The notes under the pieces are model-generated. The model was not told the DNA's origin. It saw only the letters and a program-made list of their open reading frames with translations, and searched no databases. Positions 5,448 through 12,952 of a DNA stretch of 64,000 bases are shown here, in pieces. The stretch spans positions 1-64,000 of the forward strand of contig JAILIM010000017.1 of the NCBI GenBank assembly GCA_024695285.1. Direction: 5' to 3'. Source of the stretch: Bacteroidales bacterium (GTDB taxonomy: Bacteria; Bacteroidota; Bacteroidia; Bacteroidales; UBA932). The translations under genes were made by a program, and so were the position numbers. Each line of letters begins with the position of its first letter. The first letter of the stretch is position 1.

Positions 5448-8105
5448 CTATTCCCCGATAACGTGGATGTCGCGCTGCGGGAACGGGATGGTGATGCCCG
5501 CCTTGTTCAGTGCGTCGTAGATAATCTCCTTGGCCTTGTCCACGTAGGCAATACGCTCGGCTACAAGCACATACTGCTTGACGGCCAGGTTGACTGAACT
5601 GTCGCCGAAGCCGTCGAAGGCCACGTAGATGCCCCTCTTCGGATCCACGACTTCGCGTCCGTAATTGTCTTTAGTGCGCAGCTCCTGCAGGGCTTCCACA
5701 AGCACTTCCCGGACCTTCTCCACTTCTGTGCCGTAGCTCACCCCGACGATTATCTTGATGAATTCATAGGAGTTGTTGTGGGTCAGGTTGCTGAAGTTCT
5801 TGTTGAAGAGGGTGGCGTTCAGAAACGACATCTCGGCGTTCTCAAGCGTCTCGATCTGGGTGCTCTGGTAGCTGATGTTGGTCACCCTGCCGCGCACGCC
5901 GTCGCATTCGATCCAGTCGCCCACGCGCACGCGTCCGGACATAAGCTGTATGCCGTAGATGAAGTTGTTGAGAACGTCCTTCAAGGCGATACCGATACCG
6001 GCCGAGAGACCTCCCGCAATGATAGTCAGCGAATTGGTTGGTACCTTCAGGGTCACTATGACCACGATAATAAAGGTGAACCAGACGAGGATGCTGATGA
6101 CGCTCTTGCCAAGCGAGAAGTTAATCTCGTCCTTGCGCACGGTCTTGCGGCCGGTACGCTTCAGCTGGGCCGCGTAGCGGAAGTTCTGGAACAACGAATA
6201 GGCGGCGTAGTTGACGTAGCGGAACACGAAGTACAGGCATGTCAGCAGCACAATGCTCTGGAATGACATACGGAACGCAGGGGCGCCGTCATCATTGGTG
6301 AGGTTGATGAAGTTGCTGCTGTAGATGGAATCGAATATCTCTGTGAAGTCAAACACGCCGAGGGCAAGCTTGATGCAGAAGGGGATGGACAGGATGGCGA
6401 GCACGGGCACGACAACCGTTTTGACGAAGTCATAGGCCCAGGTGGCGCCGAACAGGAGATTGTCCCTTTCCGCGGCACTGACGAAGGTGAGCCGTTTCTT
6501 GTATTCGTCGATGATATCTTTCAGCTGCTTGTTCCTGAACTGCTCCAGCAGGTGGGATATGGTCACGAGGGTAAGGATTGTCGCAATCTGGAAGAACCAC
6601 CAGACCATGATGATCAGGGCCACGAAGATGTAGCCGAAGAAGCTTACAGCGGTCGCCGCTCCAAGGGCAAGCAGGGTGAGCCATCCGAGCGTCCTGTCAT
6701 AGCCGCTGGCCTTCGTGCCGTATTTCAGGCACACCGCGAACTGCCATATGAAGAATATGAGCAGGAGGGGAGTGAAGACGACGTTCAGCGTCTGGTTGGG
6801 CATGAACACTATACGCAGGCCGATCACGACCAGGGCCGTTATCATGAGGGGCAGGTAAAGCTTTATTCCTCCGCGCAGGCTCTTGGCATCGAGACGTATC
6901 ATCAGGGCGGCGACTGTCGCTCCAAGAAGCCACAGGTACGTCCCCATCAAGGAGGCGGCTGATGTCAGGAAACTCTCTTCCTTGTTGTTGAGAATAATCA
7001 AGATGATGCCGTTAATTATCACGGAGATGAGCACGATAAAGCTGAAATGCTGCTCCCTGGACACGGACTGCTTCAGTCCCTTGAAGATGTGTACGGCAAG
7101 CTTAAACAGAATGGAAGTTATCAGGATAAGCAGCAACAGTCCAACAATCTCCACAATCAGGAACCCCACCAGGATCGGACACCTGGCCGGGCTGTTGAAG
7201 CTGACATTACTGATGCCGGCTCCGACCGCATGGGAGAAATTGTATCTTTCGCCCATCTCTTTGGCTGCACGCGACCAATGGCGGCCAAAGCCTTTGAATA
7301 TTGAGGAATAAGGTGTCTGTCCCTGTACGAAAATACGCTCCTGGAGCTGTTTCGATCGGTCCATGGCGTAGTCGTATGACTCTTTCAGGTGGAGGTAGGC
7401 GCGCTGGTAATGGGTACTGTCGGTGACGACGCGAGTTTTGTTGCCGGCGCTGAGTTTCAGCAGTTCGGCTGCATAGAAGATGCAGGAGTCCCTGTCGGTC
7501 TCTTCCTCCTCGCTCAGCAGGAAGGGACGGCTGCGGCTGAGGCTGTCGGTGGCCATGCGTTCGGCTATAGCCTTGCGCAGGCGGTCCAGTTCCTTTTTGG
7601 ATTTAATGGTCGGAAACATCGGCCTCATCCTGTCCAGACTGTCGTTGTGGTAGGCTAGGCTGTCGGGGATGATCTTCAGTTTATTGATCTCCGGGGGTAT
7701 GCGGCGCAGCGCCTCCAGGAGCCTGGCGTAGCGGTCGATGTCCCAGTCCAGGCGGGTGACTATACGGTCGTAGGGGAGGCGGTTGGAGTTGTATTTGTTG
7801 TATTCGCTTGTCACCGTCCCGAGCGCGTAGGTGAGGTCGAACGTGTAGTCCTGCTTCTGTGAGTACAGTAGAAGGGACAGTTCGTTGGACTTCTTCATCG
7901 TGGCCACCATCTGGCGGCGCTGGTTCCGGTATAGGTCGGAGAAGGACTTTTCGGCGGCGGTGCGCTTCTGGTAGTCTTTCCTTAATTCGGTCCGGAGCGA
8001 CCTCAGAGTCTCTCCGAGCTCGTGTTCGTTGAACGCGGCATAGGCCGGAAGCGCCAGGAGCAGAACCGGCAGGACGAGAGCAATGCGTTTTAGTGTCTTT
8101 ACCAT
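5448..8105 (-). CDS. Large MscS-type mechanosensitive ion channel
   Basis: 885 residues. A signal peptide (residues 1-23, LVLPVLLLALPAYA) precedes a periplasmic, charged, helical domain of about 290 residues, then roughly ten hydrophobic segments, then the MscS pore and beta domain from about residue 700. LSAGIGIALKDVLNNFIYG is the pore-lining helix signature, and VRVGDWIECDGVRGRVTNI begins the beta domain. The C-terminus fits the alpha/beta vestibule. Such long MscK-like channels release solutes on osmotic downshift. It ends 2 bases from the convergent WYL gene and is divergent from the amino-acid transporter. The -7 element TATATTTG lies only 4 bases before its start. Confidence 0.92.
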   Translation of the reverse strand: MVKTLKRIALVLPVLLLALPAYAAFNEHELGETLRSLRTELRKDYQKRTAAEKSFSDLYRNQRRQMVATMKKSNELSLLLYSQKQDYTFDLTYALGTVTSEYNKYNSNRLPYDRIVTRLDWDIDRYARLLEALRRIPPEINKLKIIPDSLAYHNDSLDRMRPMFPTIKSKKELDRLRKAIAERMATDSLSRSRPFLLSEEEETDRDSCIFYAAELLKLSAGNKTRVVTDSTHYQRAYLHLKESYDYAMDRSKQLQERIFVQGQTPYSSIFKGFGRHWSRAAKEMGERYNFSHAVGAGISNVSFNSPARCPILVGFLIVEIVGLLLLILITSILFKLAVHIFKGLKQSVSREQHFSFIVLISVIINGIILIILNNKEESFLTSAASLMGTYLWLLGATVAALMIRLDAKSLRGGIKLYLPLMITALVVIGLRIVFMPNQTLNVVFTPLLLIFFIWQFAVCLKYGTKASGYDRTLGWLTLLALGAATAVSFFGYIFVALIIMVWWFFQIATILTLVTISHLLEQFRNKQLKDIIDEYKKRLTFVSAAERDNLLFGATWAYDFVKTVVVPVLAILSIPFCIKLALGVFDFTEIFDSIYSSNFINLTNDDGAPAFRMSFQSIVLLTCLYFVFRYVNYAAYSLFQNFRYAAQLKRTGRKTVRKDEINFSLGKSVISILVWFTFIIVVIVTLKVPTNSLTIIAGGLSAGIGIALKDVLNNFIYGIQLMSGRVRVGDWIECDGVRGRVTNISYQSTQIETLENAEMSFLNATLFNKNFSNLTHNNSYEFIKIIVGVSYGTEVEKVREVLVEALQELRTKDNYGREVVDPKRGIYVAFDGFGDSSVNLAVKQYVLVAERIAYVDKAKEIIYDALNKAGITIPFPQRDIHVIGE

Positions 8106-8109
8106 ACGG

Positions 8110-8117
8110 CAAATATA
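8110..8117 (-). promoter_or_regulatory. -7 element for the MscS gene
   Basis: TATATTTG on the minus strand, 4 bases before the ATG at 8105. No convincing -33 element. The short spacing predicts a leaderless or nearly leaderless message. Confidence 0.45.
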
Positions 8118-8147
8118 TTGAAAAATGCTGAAAAAAGCATATATTTG
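8118..8147 (+). promoter_or_regulatory. Promoter for the amino-acid transporter operon
   Basis: TTG (8118-8120), 19 bases, TATATTTG (8140-8147): the Bacteroidota -33/-7 arrangement, 24 bases before the start at 8172. A short inverted repeat (atgct/agcat) lies between the two boxes and could be an operator. Confidence 0.6.
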
Positions 8148-8171
8148 TGAACTGGCTGTTAGAGCGTTTTT

Positions 8172-9647
8172 ATGTTTAGAAGACCGACATTTGTTTTCCT
8201 GTTACTGCTGCTGCTCTTGAGCGCCTGCGCAGGGAGCCGGAAGCCTGCCCGCGAGATAAGATGCGAGGAGGACCTGTCCGGCCTGAAAGTGGGCGTGGTC
8301 ACGGGATCCTGCTATGATCTTGATTATTCCGCACGCAAGGACGTTGAAGTGTTCCGTTTCAACAATGAGACGGACCAGGCCAACGCCATAGTGCAGGGCC
8401 TCGTGGATGCCGGCATCCACGACGAAGTGGTCTTCACTGCCGAAATGCTGAAGGAACACGGTATGAAGGTGGCCTACAAGGGCGACCAGGAGTTCCCGGC
8501 AGCTTTCGGCTTCCGTAAGAGCGACCGCGCACTGCTGAATTCGTTCAACGAGTTCCTGGCAGGAGCTAAGGCTGATGGTACGGTTGACAGCCTCTGTGTG
8601 GTCTGGCTGGACTGCGGCGGCATTTATCCCGATCCCCTCAGGGTGTATCCCAACAAGGGTGAAGGAGAGCCGATTGTCATAGGCACGGCCGGTACGATGC
8701 CTCCGATATCTTACCGCATAGACCAGGACTGGTTCGGCCTGGAGAGCGAGATCATGTATCTGTTCGGTGAATATACCGGTCGCCCCATAGTGTTCAAGTC
8801 TCTGGCGCCTGCTTCTGTGATGATGAGCCTTGAGACGGGGGATATAGACATTATGATGGGCTGCGTGTTCGTGACAGAGGAACGGCAGCAGCGGTTTGCA
8901 TTCAGCGATGTCTATCATTGCTACCATTCAGCGTGCTTCGTTAAGGATGAGGCCGCCTCCCGCGCCTCCGTTTCCTTCTGGGAGCGGCTGAAAGCGGACA
9001 TCTACCAGAACCTTATCCACGAGCAGCGCTGGCGTTTCATCACCGACGGCCTCTGGGAGACGGTGAAGATAACCCTGCTGGCCATCCTTCTCGGCTCTGT
9101 GCTTGGTATCGGCCTGTGCTCCATGGCAGGCAGCAAGCGCAGGTGGCTGAAGAAGACGGCTTCGCTGTACGGCTCGTTCATGCAGGGCATTCCGGTGCTG
9201 GTGCTGCTTATGATTATGTTCTACGTGGTACTTGGCAGTTCCGGCATAAACGCAACCTATATTGCCGTGATCACGTTCGGACTGAATTTCGCTTCAGGCG
9301 CCGGGAGTGCTTACCGCACCGCCCTGGATTCTGTGCCCAAGGGGCAGACCGAAGCGGGTCTTGCACTGGGATTCACCAGGCTTCAGACTTTCGGCCACAT
9401 AGTCCTTCCCCAGGCGGTCAAGACCGGCCTGCCGCTCTACACCGGCCAGTGCGTGTCGCTGCTGAAGGGAACTTCCATTGTCGGCTACATAGCAATCCAC
9501 GACCTCACCAGGGCCGGCGACCTGATCAGGAGCAGGACCTTCGATGCGTTCCTGCCGCTGCTGTTCGTGACCATACTGTATTTCCTGCTTGCCTGGCTGC
9601 TTGCCTGGCTGCTGAAACTGATTTTTAACCATACGCGCAAGATATGA
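8172..9647 (+). CDS. Amino-acid ABC transporter: lipoprotein binding domain fused to permease
   Basis: 491 residues. A lipoprotein signal ends at Cys19 (LLLSAC). Residues 32-146 (DLSGLKVGVVTGS ... FGFRKSD ... GTVDSLCVVWL) match the second lobe and C-terminal return of a family 3 solute-binding protein. Residues 166-258 (IVIGTAGTMPPISY ... GDIDIMMG ... VTEERQQRFAFSDVY) match the first lobe. The lobes thus occur in reversed order, as in a circular permutation. Residues 290-490 are a His/Glu/polar amino-acid permease with the EAA loop GQTEAGLALGF...HIVLPQA (391-415). The product should import a polar amino acid with the ATPase encoded next, whose start overlaps this stop by 4 bases. Substrate not determinable. 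Confidence 0.85.
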   Translation: MFRRPTFVFLLLLLLLSACAGSRKPAREIRCEEDLSGLKVGVVTGSCYDLDYSARKDVEVFRFNNETDQANAIVQGLVDAGIHDEVVFTAEMLKEHGMKVAYKGDQEFPAAFGFRKSDRALLNSFNEFLAGAKADGTVDSLCVVWLDCGGIYPDPLRVYPNKGEGEPIVIGTAGTMPPISYRIDQDWFGLESEIMYLFGEYTGRPIVFKSLAPASVMMSLETGDIDIMMGCVFVTEERQQRFAFSDVYHCYHSACFVKDEAASRASVSFWERLKADIYQNLIHEQRWRFITDGLWETVKITLLAILLGSVLGIGLCSMAGSKRRWLKKTASLYGSFMQGIPVLVLLMIMFYVVLGSSGINATYIAVITFGLNFASGAGSAYRTALDSVPKGQTEAGLALGFTRLQTFGHIVLPQAVKTGLPLYTGQCVSLLKGTSIVGYIAIHDLTRAGDLIRSRTFDAFLPLLFVTILYFLLAWLLAWLLKLIFNHTRKI

Positions 9648-10735
9648 ACATCTCTGTCAGGCACCTGAGCAAGTTATTCCATAATTCCGACGGCACGTCC
9701 ATCCGCGTGCTGAAGGATGTCAACTGCGAGATTGGCCAGGGGGAGGTGATTAGCATCATCGGTCCTTCCGGCACAGGCAAAAGCACCTTCCTGCGTATGC
9801 TGAACGGCCTTGAGAGCCCGTCCGGCGGCGAGATACTGGTTGACGGCAAGAATATTCTGGCGCGTGGCTACCCGCTCCACGAACTGCGGAAGAGGATGGG
9901 CATGGTGTTCCAGAACTTCAACCTGTTCTCGGATATGACCGTGCTGGAAAACGTAATCTACGCCCCATGCAAACTGCTGAAAATGGACACGGAGACCGCC
10001 CGCAAGGAAGGACTCGCTCTGCTGCGTAAGGTGGGGATGGCGGAGAAGGCAAACGTGCTCCCCGCGACTTTGTCCGGCGGCCAGAAGCAGCGTGTCGCCA
10101 TTGCCCGATGCCTGGCTATGAAGCCTGAGGCGGTGCTGTTCGACGAGCCCACGTCCGCCCTTGATCCGACGATGGTGGGGGAGGTGCTGAGCGTCATCCG
10201 CCAGCTGGCCCGCGACACCGGCATGACCATGCTGATCGTGACGCACGAAATGGAATTCGCCCGTGACGTGAGTTCCCGAATCTTCTTCATGAACGAAGGG
10301 ATTATCTTCGAAGACGGCAGCCCCGACCAGATTTTCAAGAACCCCGTCCACAGCGCCACCAAAGCCTTCGTGCAGCGCATACAGAAGCTTAAGTTCGACA
10401 TCACCAGCCCCGACTTTGACTTCTACGGCATGGAGTCGGAGATGGCGCAGTTCTGCATCAAATACAACGTCGCCGACAAGCGTGACGCCCTGACGCACAT
10501 CACAGAAGAGATGACTCAGGTCGTCCTGAAGGGCCTGCTGCCGCTGCACGTAGTCCTGAGCTACAACGCCCAGCAGAGTGAGACTGCGGTTGCCTTTATG
10601 ATGGAGGGTCGTACGAACTCGCCGCTTGCCGAGGAGGGCATCGACGAAATCTCCATGATGATGGTTCGCGCTATGTCGAAGGAGATCATCGAAGAACCCA
10701 CCTCCAAAGGCTTCCGTATCAAGGCTATCGTCTGA
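9644..10735 (+). CDS. Polar amino-acid ABC transporter ATP-binding protein
   Basis: 363 residues. Walker A GPSGTGKST at 40-48, Q-loop VFQNFNLF near 88-95, signature LSGGQKQR at 143-150, Walker B AVLFDEPT at 163-170, and the switch histidine in VTHEMEFA. The first 245 residues are a GlnQ/HisP-type ATPase. A further 115-residue C-terminal extension (from about LKFDITSPDFDFYG) is unusual for that family; it may be a regulatory domain. Its ATG lies within the stop of the fused permease, so the two are translationally coupled and form the complete importer. The gene ends 8 bases from the convergent hydrolase gene. Confidence 0.93.
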   Translation: MNISVRHLSKLFHNSDGTSIRVLKDVNCEIGQGEVISIIGPSGTGKSTFLRMLNGLESPSGGEILVDGKNILARGYPLHELRKRMGMVFQNFNLFSDMTVLENVIYAPCKLLKMDTETARKEGLALLRKVGMAEKANVLPATLSGGQKQRVAIARCLAMKPEAVLFDEPTSALDPTMVGEVLSVIRQLARDTGMTMLIVTHEMEFARDVSSRIFFMNEGIIFEDGSPDQIFKNPVHSATKAFVQRIQKLKFDITSPDFDFYGMESEMAQFCIKYNVADKRDALTHITEEMTQVVLKGLLPLHVVLSYNAQQSETAVAFMMEGRTNSPLAEEGIDEISMMMVRAMSKEIIEEPTSKGFRIKAIV

Positions 10736-10743
10736 TCCTGATT

Positions 10744-12465
10744 CTACAGCAGGGGCTCCAGGTAATCGCCGATGCGGTCGAGCCAGGTGTAGCTGCCGGT
10801 TCCCGGGGAGGCGTTACACTGGAAGCAGTGGGGGCGTAGGGCAAGGGTGTGGAGCTCGCACTGGACGCCCATCGCACGCATCTTTTCCCATACACGCACC
10901 GAGTTCATAGCGGCCCAGACGTCTGCGTCGCCGTGGATCATCAACATCGGTGCCGTGTCCACGTCGAAGGAGAACTCAGGGCCCAAAATGAGGTCGTCGT
11001 CGTTGCCGCGGGAGGTATTGTGCTGGTCGAATCCGTCGCTCAGCACGTAGGCAGGATAGATGCCTATGCCCCACTGGACCTTGCAGGAGATCTTGTCTAT
11101 TTTGTCTATCGGCAGGTATGACTGATGCCGGGATGATGTGACACCCATGAGGGTGAGGTGCCCGCCGGCCGACGAGCCCATGATGCCTATTTTGTCCGGA
11201 TTCAGGCCGCGCCCGGCCGCTTCGCTGCGCACAATGCGGATGGTGCGCTGGAGGTCCTGCCAGGCCGTAGTGTGCTTGGACAGGTCTCCCTTCGGGCGGG
11301 GCGTACGGTACTTAAGTGTGACCACGGTCACGCCTCGGGCGTTGAGGTAACGACGTGCCGGGGCCACCTCGAAGCCGTCGGGGTCGTTGTTCTTATAGCT
11401 GCCGCCGGAATAGATAATCTGTATGGCGTCCGACTTCCTGACGGCGGGAATATGCCATTCGATGTAAGGAGTGCACTGATGATCCTGCAGGCAGGGAGTT
11501 TTGCCCTCAGGCCATACGTCTTCGCGGATCACTTCGGCGCGGTCGGCATCGGAGGTGAAGCGCTCCATCAGCGGCTCTTCCGGCTCGAGCGGCCCCAGGA
11601 AGCCCATCTGCCTCATGAATTCGATGCCGCGCTCCAGACCGAAGGCTCCGTGGCCCTTGCCGGGATACAGATGCAGCTCGGCAGGAATGCCCATGCGGCG
11701 CAGCTGACGGTAGACCAGTGTCGAGCCGTTGGGGGAGTAGGGATCCATGCCGCCGTGGTGGAGGCTGATCGGGCAGGTCTTTTCATCGAACTTGAACACG
11801 CTGCTAATCTTCACGTCAGTGCCATAGCCGTCCCGGGTGGCCCTGGTGCCGGTCTCGCCGTCGGTGGTCACGTAGGCGGGCGCGTTGATGATGCCCCAGT
11901 TGATGTGGCAGGGGATGTCGTCAATCTTGTCGATGGGACTGTATGCAGGGGTCTGAGAATTGGCGGCAAGGAGCAGGGCAAGGTGGGAGCCGGCCGACAT
12001 TGAAATCACCCCGATTTTTTCAGGGTCGAAACCCCGTTTCGCGGCCTCGCTGCGCACCATCCTTACGGCACGCTGGCCATCCTCCCACGCGGACTGGTAA
12101 ATGGGCAGGCCCTCCGGGCGTGGAGTCCTGTACACGAAATTGACGCACTGGATACCCAGTTCGGTCAGCCTCTTGTGCCAAAGGGCGATGAGATCGACGT
12201 CGCAGGTGTTCTTGTACGATCCGCCGGAAATGAGGATCATGCAGACGTCATTATCGACCGCCTTGTCCGGAGCCTCGAACCACTCAAGATATGGCATCCT
12301 GTGCTTGTCCGGCTTGAATCCAGGGGCATTGGCCTCGTCTGTCATTGCCGCAATCTGATTGGGCTGCGCATCCGGCATCTTGCATTTCGGCCAGATGGAT
12401 TCACGTTCCCATCCCCACGCTTGCAGGGAGCATAAAAGGAAGAAAAGAATTAGTGTCCGTTTCAT
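10744..12465 (-). CDS. Secreted protein with two tandem alpha/beta-hydrolase (esterase-like) domains
   Basis: 573 residues from the ATG at 12465, which puts the signal peptide MKRTLILFFLLCSLQAWG at the N-terminus (an in-frame GTG at 12486 would add 7 residues). Two homologous halves follow. Each opens with WP-K-x-P and has an ISGGSYKNTC or YSGGSYKNND oxyanion-loop strand, and each has a nucleophile elbow: SMSAGSH in the first and GSSAGGH in the second. Both contain a catalytic-type Asp (GGMDPYSP, HGDADVWA) and a late His (GKGHGAFG, RPHCFQC). Such BD-FAE-like esterases remove acetyl or feruloyl groups from plant polysaccharides. The domain duplication is evident within the protein; substrate is unknown. 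Confidence 0.87.
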   Translation of the reverse strand: MKRTLILFFLLCSLQAWGWERESIWPKCKMPDAQPNQIAAMTDEANAPGFKPDKHRMPYLEWFEAPDKAVDNDVCMILISGGSYKNTCDVDLIALWHKRLTELGIQCVNFVYRTPRPEGLPIYQSAWEDGQRAVRMVRSEAAKRGFDPEKIGVISMSAGSHLALLLAANSQTPAYSPIDKIDDIPCHINWGIINAPAYVTTDGETGTRATRDGYGTDVKISSVFKFDEKTCPISLHHGGMDPYSPNGSTLVYRQLRRMGIPAELHLYPGKGHGAFGLERGIEFMRQMGFLGPLEPEEPLMERFTSDADRAEVIREDVWPEGKTPCLQDHQCTPYIEWHIPAVRKSDAIQIIYSGGSYKNNDPDGFEVAPARRYLNARGVTVVTLKYRTPRPKGDLSKHTTAWQDLQRTIRIVRSEAAGRGLNPDKIGIMGSSAGGHLTLMGVTSSRHQSYLPIDKIDKISCKVQWGIGIYPAYVLSDGFDQHNTSRGNDDDLILGPEFSFDVDTAPMLMIHGDADVWAAMNSVRVWEKMRAMGVQCELHTLALRPHCFQCNASPGTGSYTWLDRIGDYLEPLL

Positions 12466-12520
12466 ATTCGTGGTGCTTTGCAACACTGCGAATATAATAA
12501 TTTTGCCGGATATAACCTTG

Positions 12521-12557
12521 GAAAAAGCGAACTGCCCCGGACGAAAGCCCGGGGCAG
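12521..12557 (-). terminator. Rho-independent terminator of tRNA-Cys
   Basis: A 9-bp GC-rich stem (12532-12540 pairs with 12549-12557) followed on the minus strand by a T-rich run (complement of gaaaaag at 12521). It lies directly after the tRNA-Cys 3' end. Confidence 0.75.
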
Positions 12558-12563
12558 CGCCTG

Positions 12564-12634
12564 AGGTGCGTAGCGGAATCGAACCACTGTGACAGGTTTT
12601 GCAGACCTGCGCCTAGCCACTCGGCCAACGCACC
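12564..12634 (-). tRNA. tRNA-Cys (anticodon GCA)
   Basis: The minus strand folds as a cloverleaf. Acceptor ggtgcgt (12628-12634 region) pairs with acgcacc, the anticodon loop is ctgcaaa with GCA, and the T arm is gtggttcgattccgc-like. The discriminator base is U, as expected for tRNA-Cys. No CCA is encoded. Length 71 nt. Confidence 0.95.
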
Positions 12635-12646
12635 AAATGTGGATTG

Positions 12647-12677
12647 CAAAGATACTACATTTATTTGAATTTGCAAA
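12647..12677 (-). promoter_or_regulatory. Promoter of tRNA-Cys
   Basis: On the minus strand TTTG (12677-12674), 19 bases, TATCTTTG (12654-12647), 12 bases before the tRNA 5' end. This is a very good Bacteroidota housekeeping promoter. Confidence 0.75.
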
Positions 12678-12807
12678 TTGTGCCGGAAAGAAAGCGGTCA
12701 GCCGCCTGAAAACCACAATTAGTGAAAATTTTATTTAATCGTAAACCGTTGATAATCAGTGCTAATAACTAAATATTAAAAATTTTTCAAAATTTTTTCT
12801 AAAAATA

Positions 12808-12839
12808 TTTGGTAAATTGAAATAATGTTTCTACCTTTG
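12808..12839 (+). promoter_or_regulatory. Strong orphan promoter
   Basis: TTTG (12808-12811), exactly 20 bases, TACCTTTG (12832-12839). Expected start of transcription is about 12846. No annotated plus-strand gene follows; the unit ends at the terminator at 12916-12952. Confidence 0.7.
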
Positions 12840-12853
12840 TATCGGGTTGATAA

Positions 12854-12919
12854 ATGAGGGTTCTCCTCTCAGCCTATTGGTTATTAGTTTTAGTGTTATT
12901 AATTATGTGGTTAGTATGA
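12854..12919 (+). CDS. Possible 21-residue hydrophobic peptide
   Basis: ATG at 12854 to TGA at 12917-12919, eight bases after the predicted transcription start. The product MRVLLSAYWLLVLVLLIMWL plus a final V has one arginine and otherwise forms a single transmembrane-length hydrophobic helix, like small membrane toxins or leader peptides. The stop lies inside the terminator stem. There is no antisense antitoxin promoter that I can identify. A 21-codon frame can arise by chance, but its composition and placement in a complete transcription unit make it notable. Confidence 0.35.
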   Translation: MRVLLSAYWLLVLVLLIMWLV

Positions 12920-12952
12920 GTTGTTGTCGTGAGACACCAACTCATTTCTTTT
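12916..12952 (+). terminator. Rho-independent terminator with GTGA tetraloop
   Basis: atgagttg (12916-12923) pairs with caactcat (12938-12945). The inner part ttgtc/gacac-like extends the stem with one mismatch to a C(GTGA)G loop. It is followed by ttctttt. It ends where the convergent rluA-like gene stops (12951). Confidence 0.75.

Larger units (their letters stand above)
12846..12952 (+). ncRNA. Predicted short transcript of about 107 nt (sRNA or peptide mRNA)
   Basis: The 316-base gap between tRNA-Cys and the rluA-like gene is AT-rich and contains one complete transcription unit on the plus strand: promoter 12808-12839, predicted start near 12846, and a strong terminator ending near 12952. 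A small hairpin (gaggg...cctctc) lies at the 5' end over the first codons of a 21-codon frame (12854-12919). The transcript could be a regulatory RNA, a type I toxin-like mRNA, or both. No conserved RNA family recognised. Confidence 0.5.

Noticed and set aside
10849..12003. Several plus-strand frames opposite the double hydrolase
   Set aside because: They mirror the hydrolase codons, carry no motifs and have no promoter elements.
12466..12486. GTG start for the double hydrolase at 12486
   Set aside because: It would put seven polar residues before the signal peptide; the ATG at 12465 gives a standard Lys-Arg signal start.
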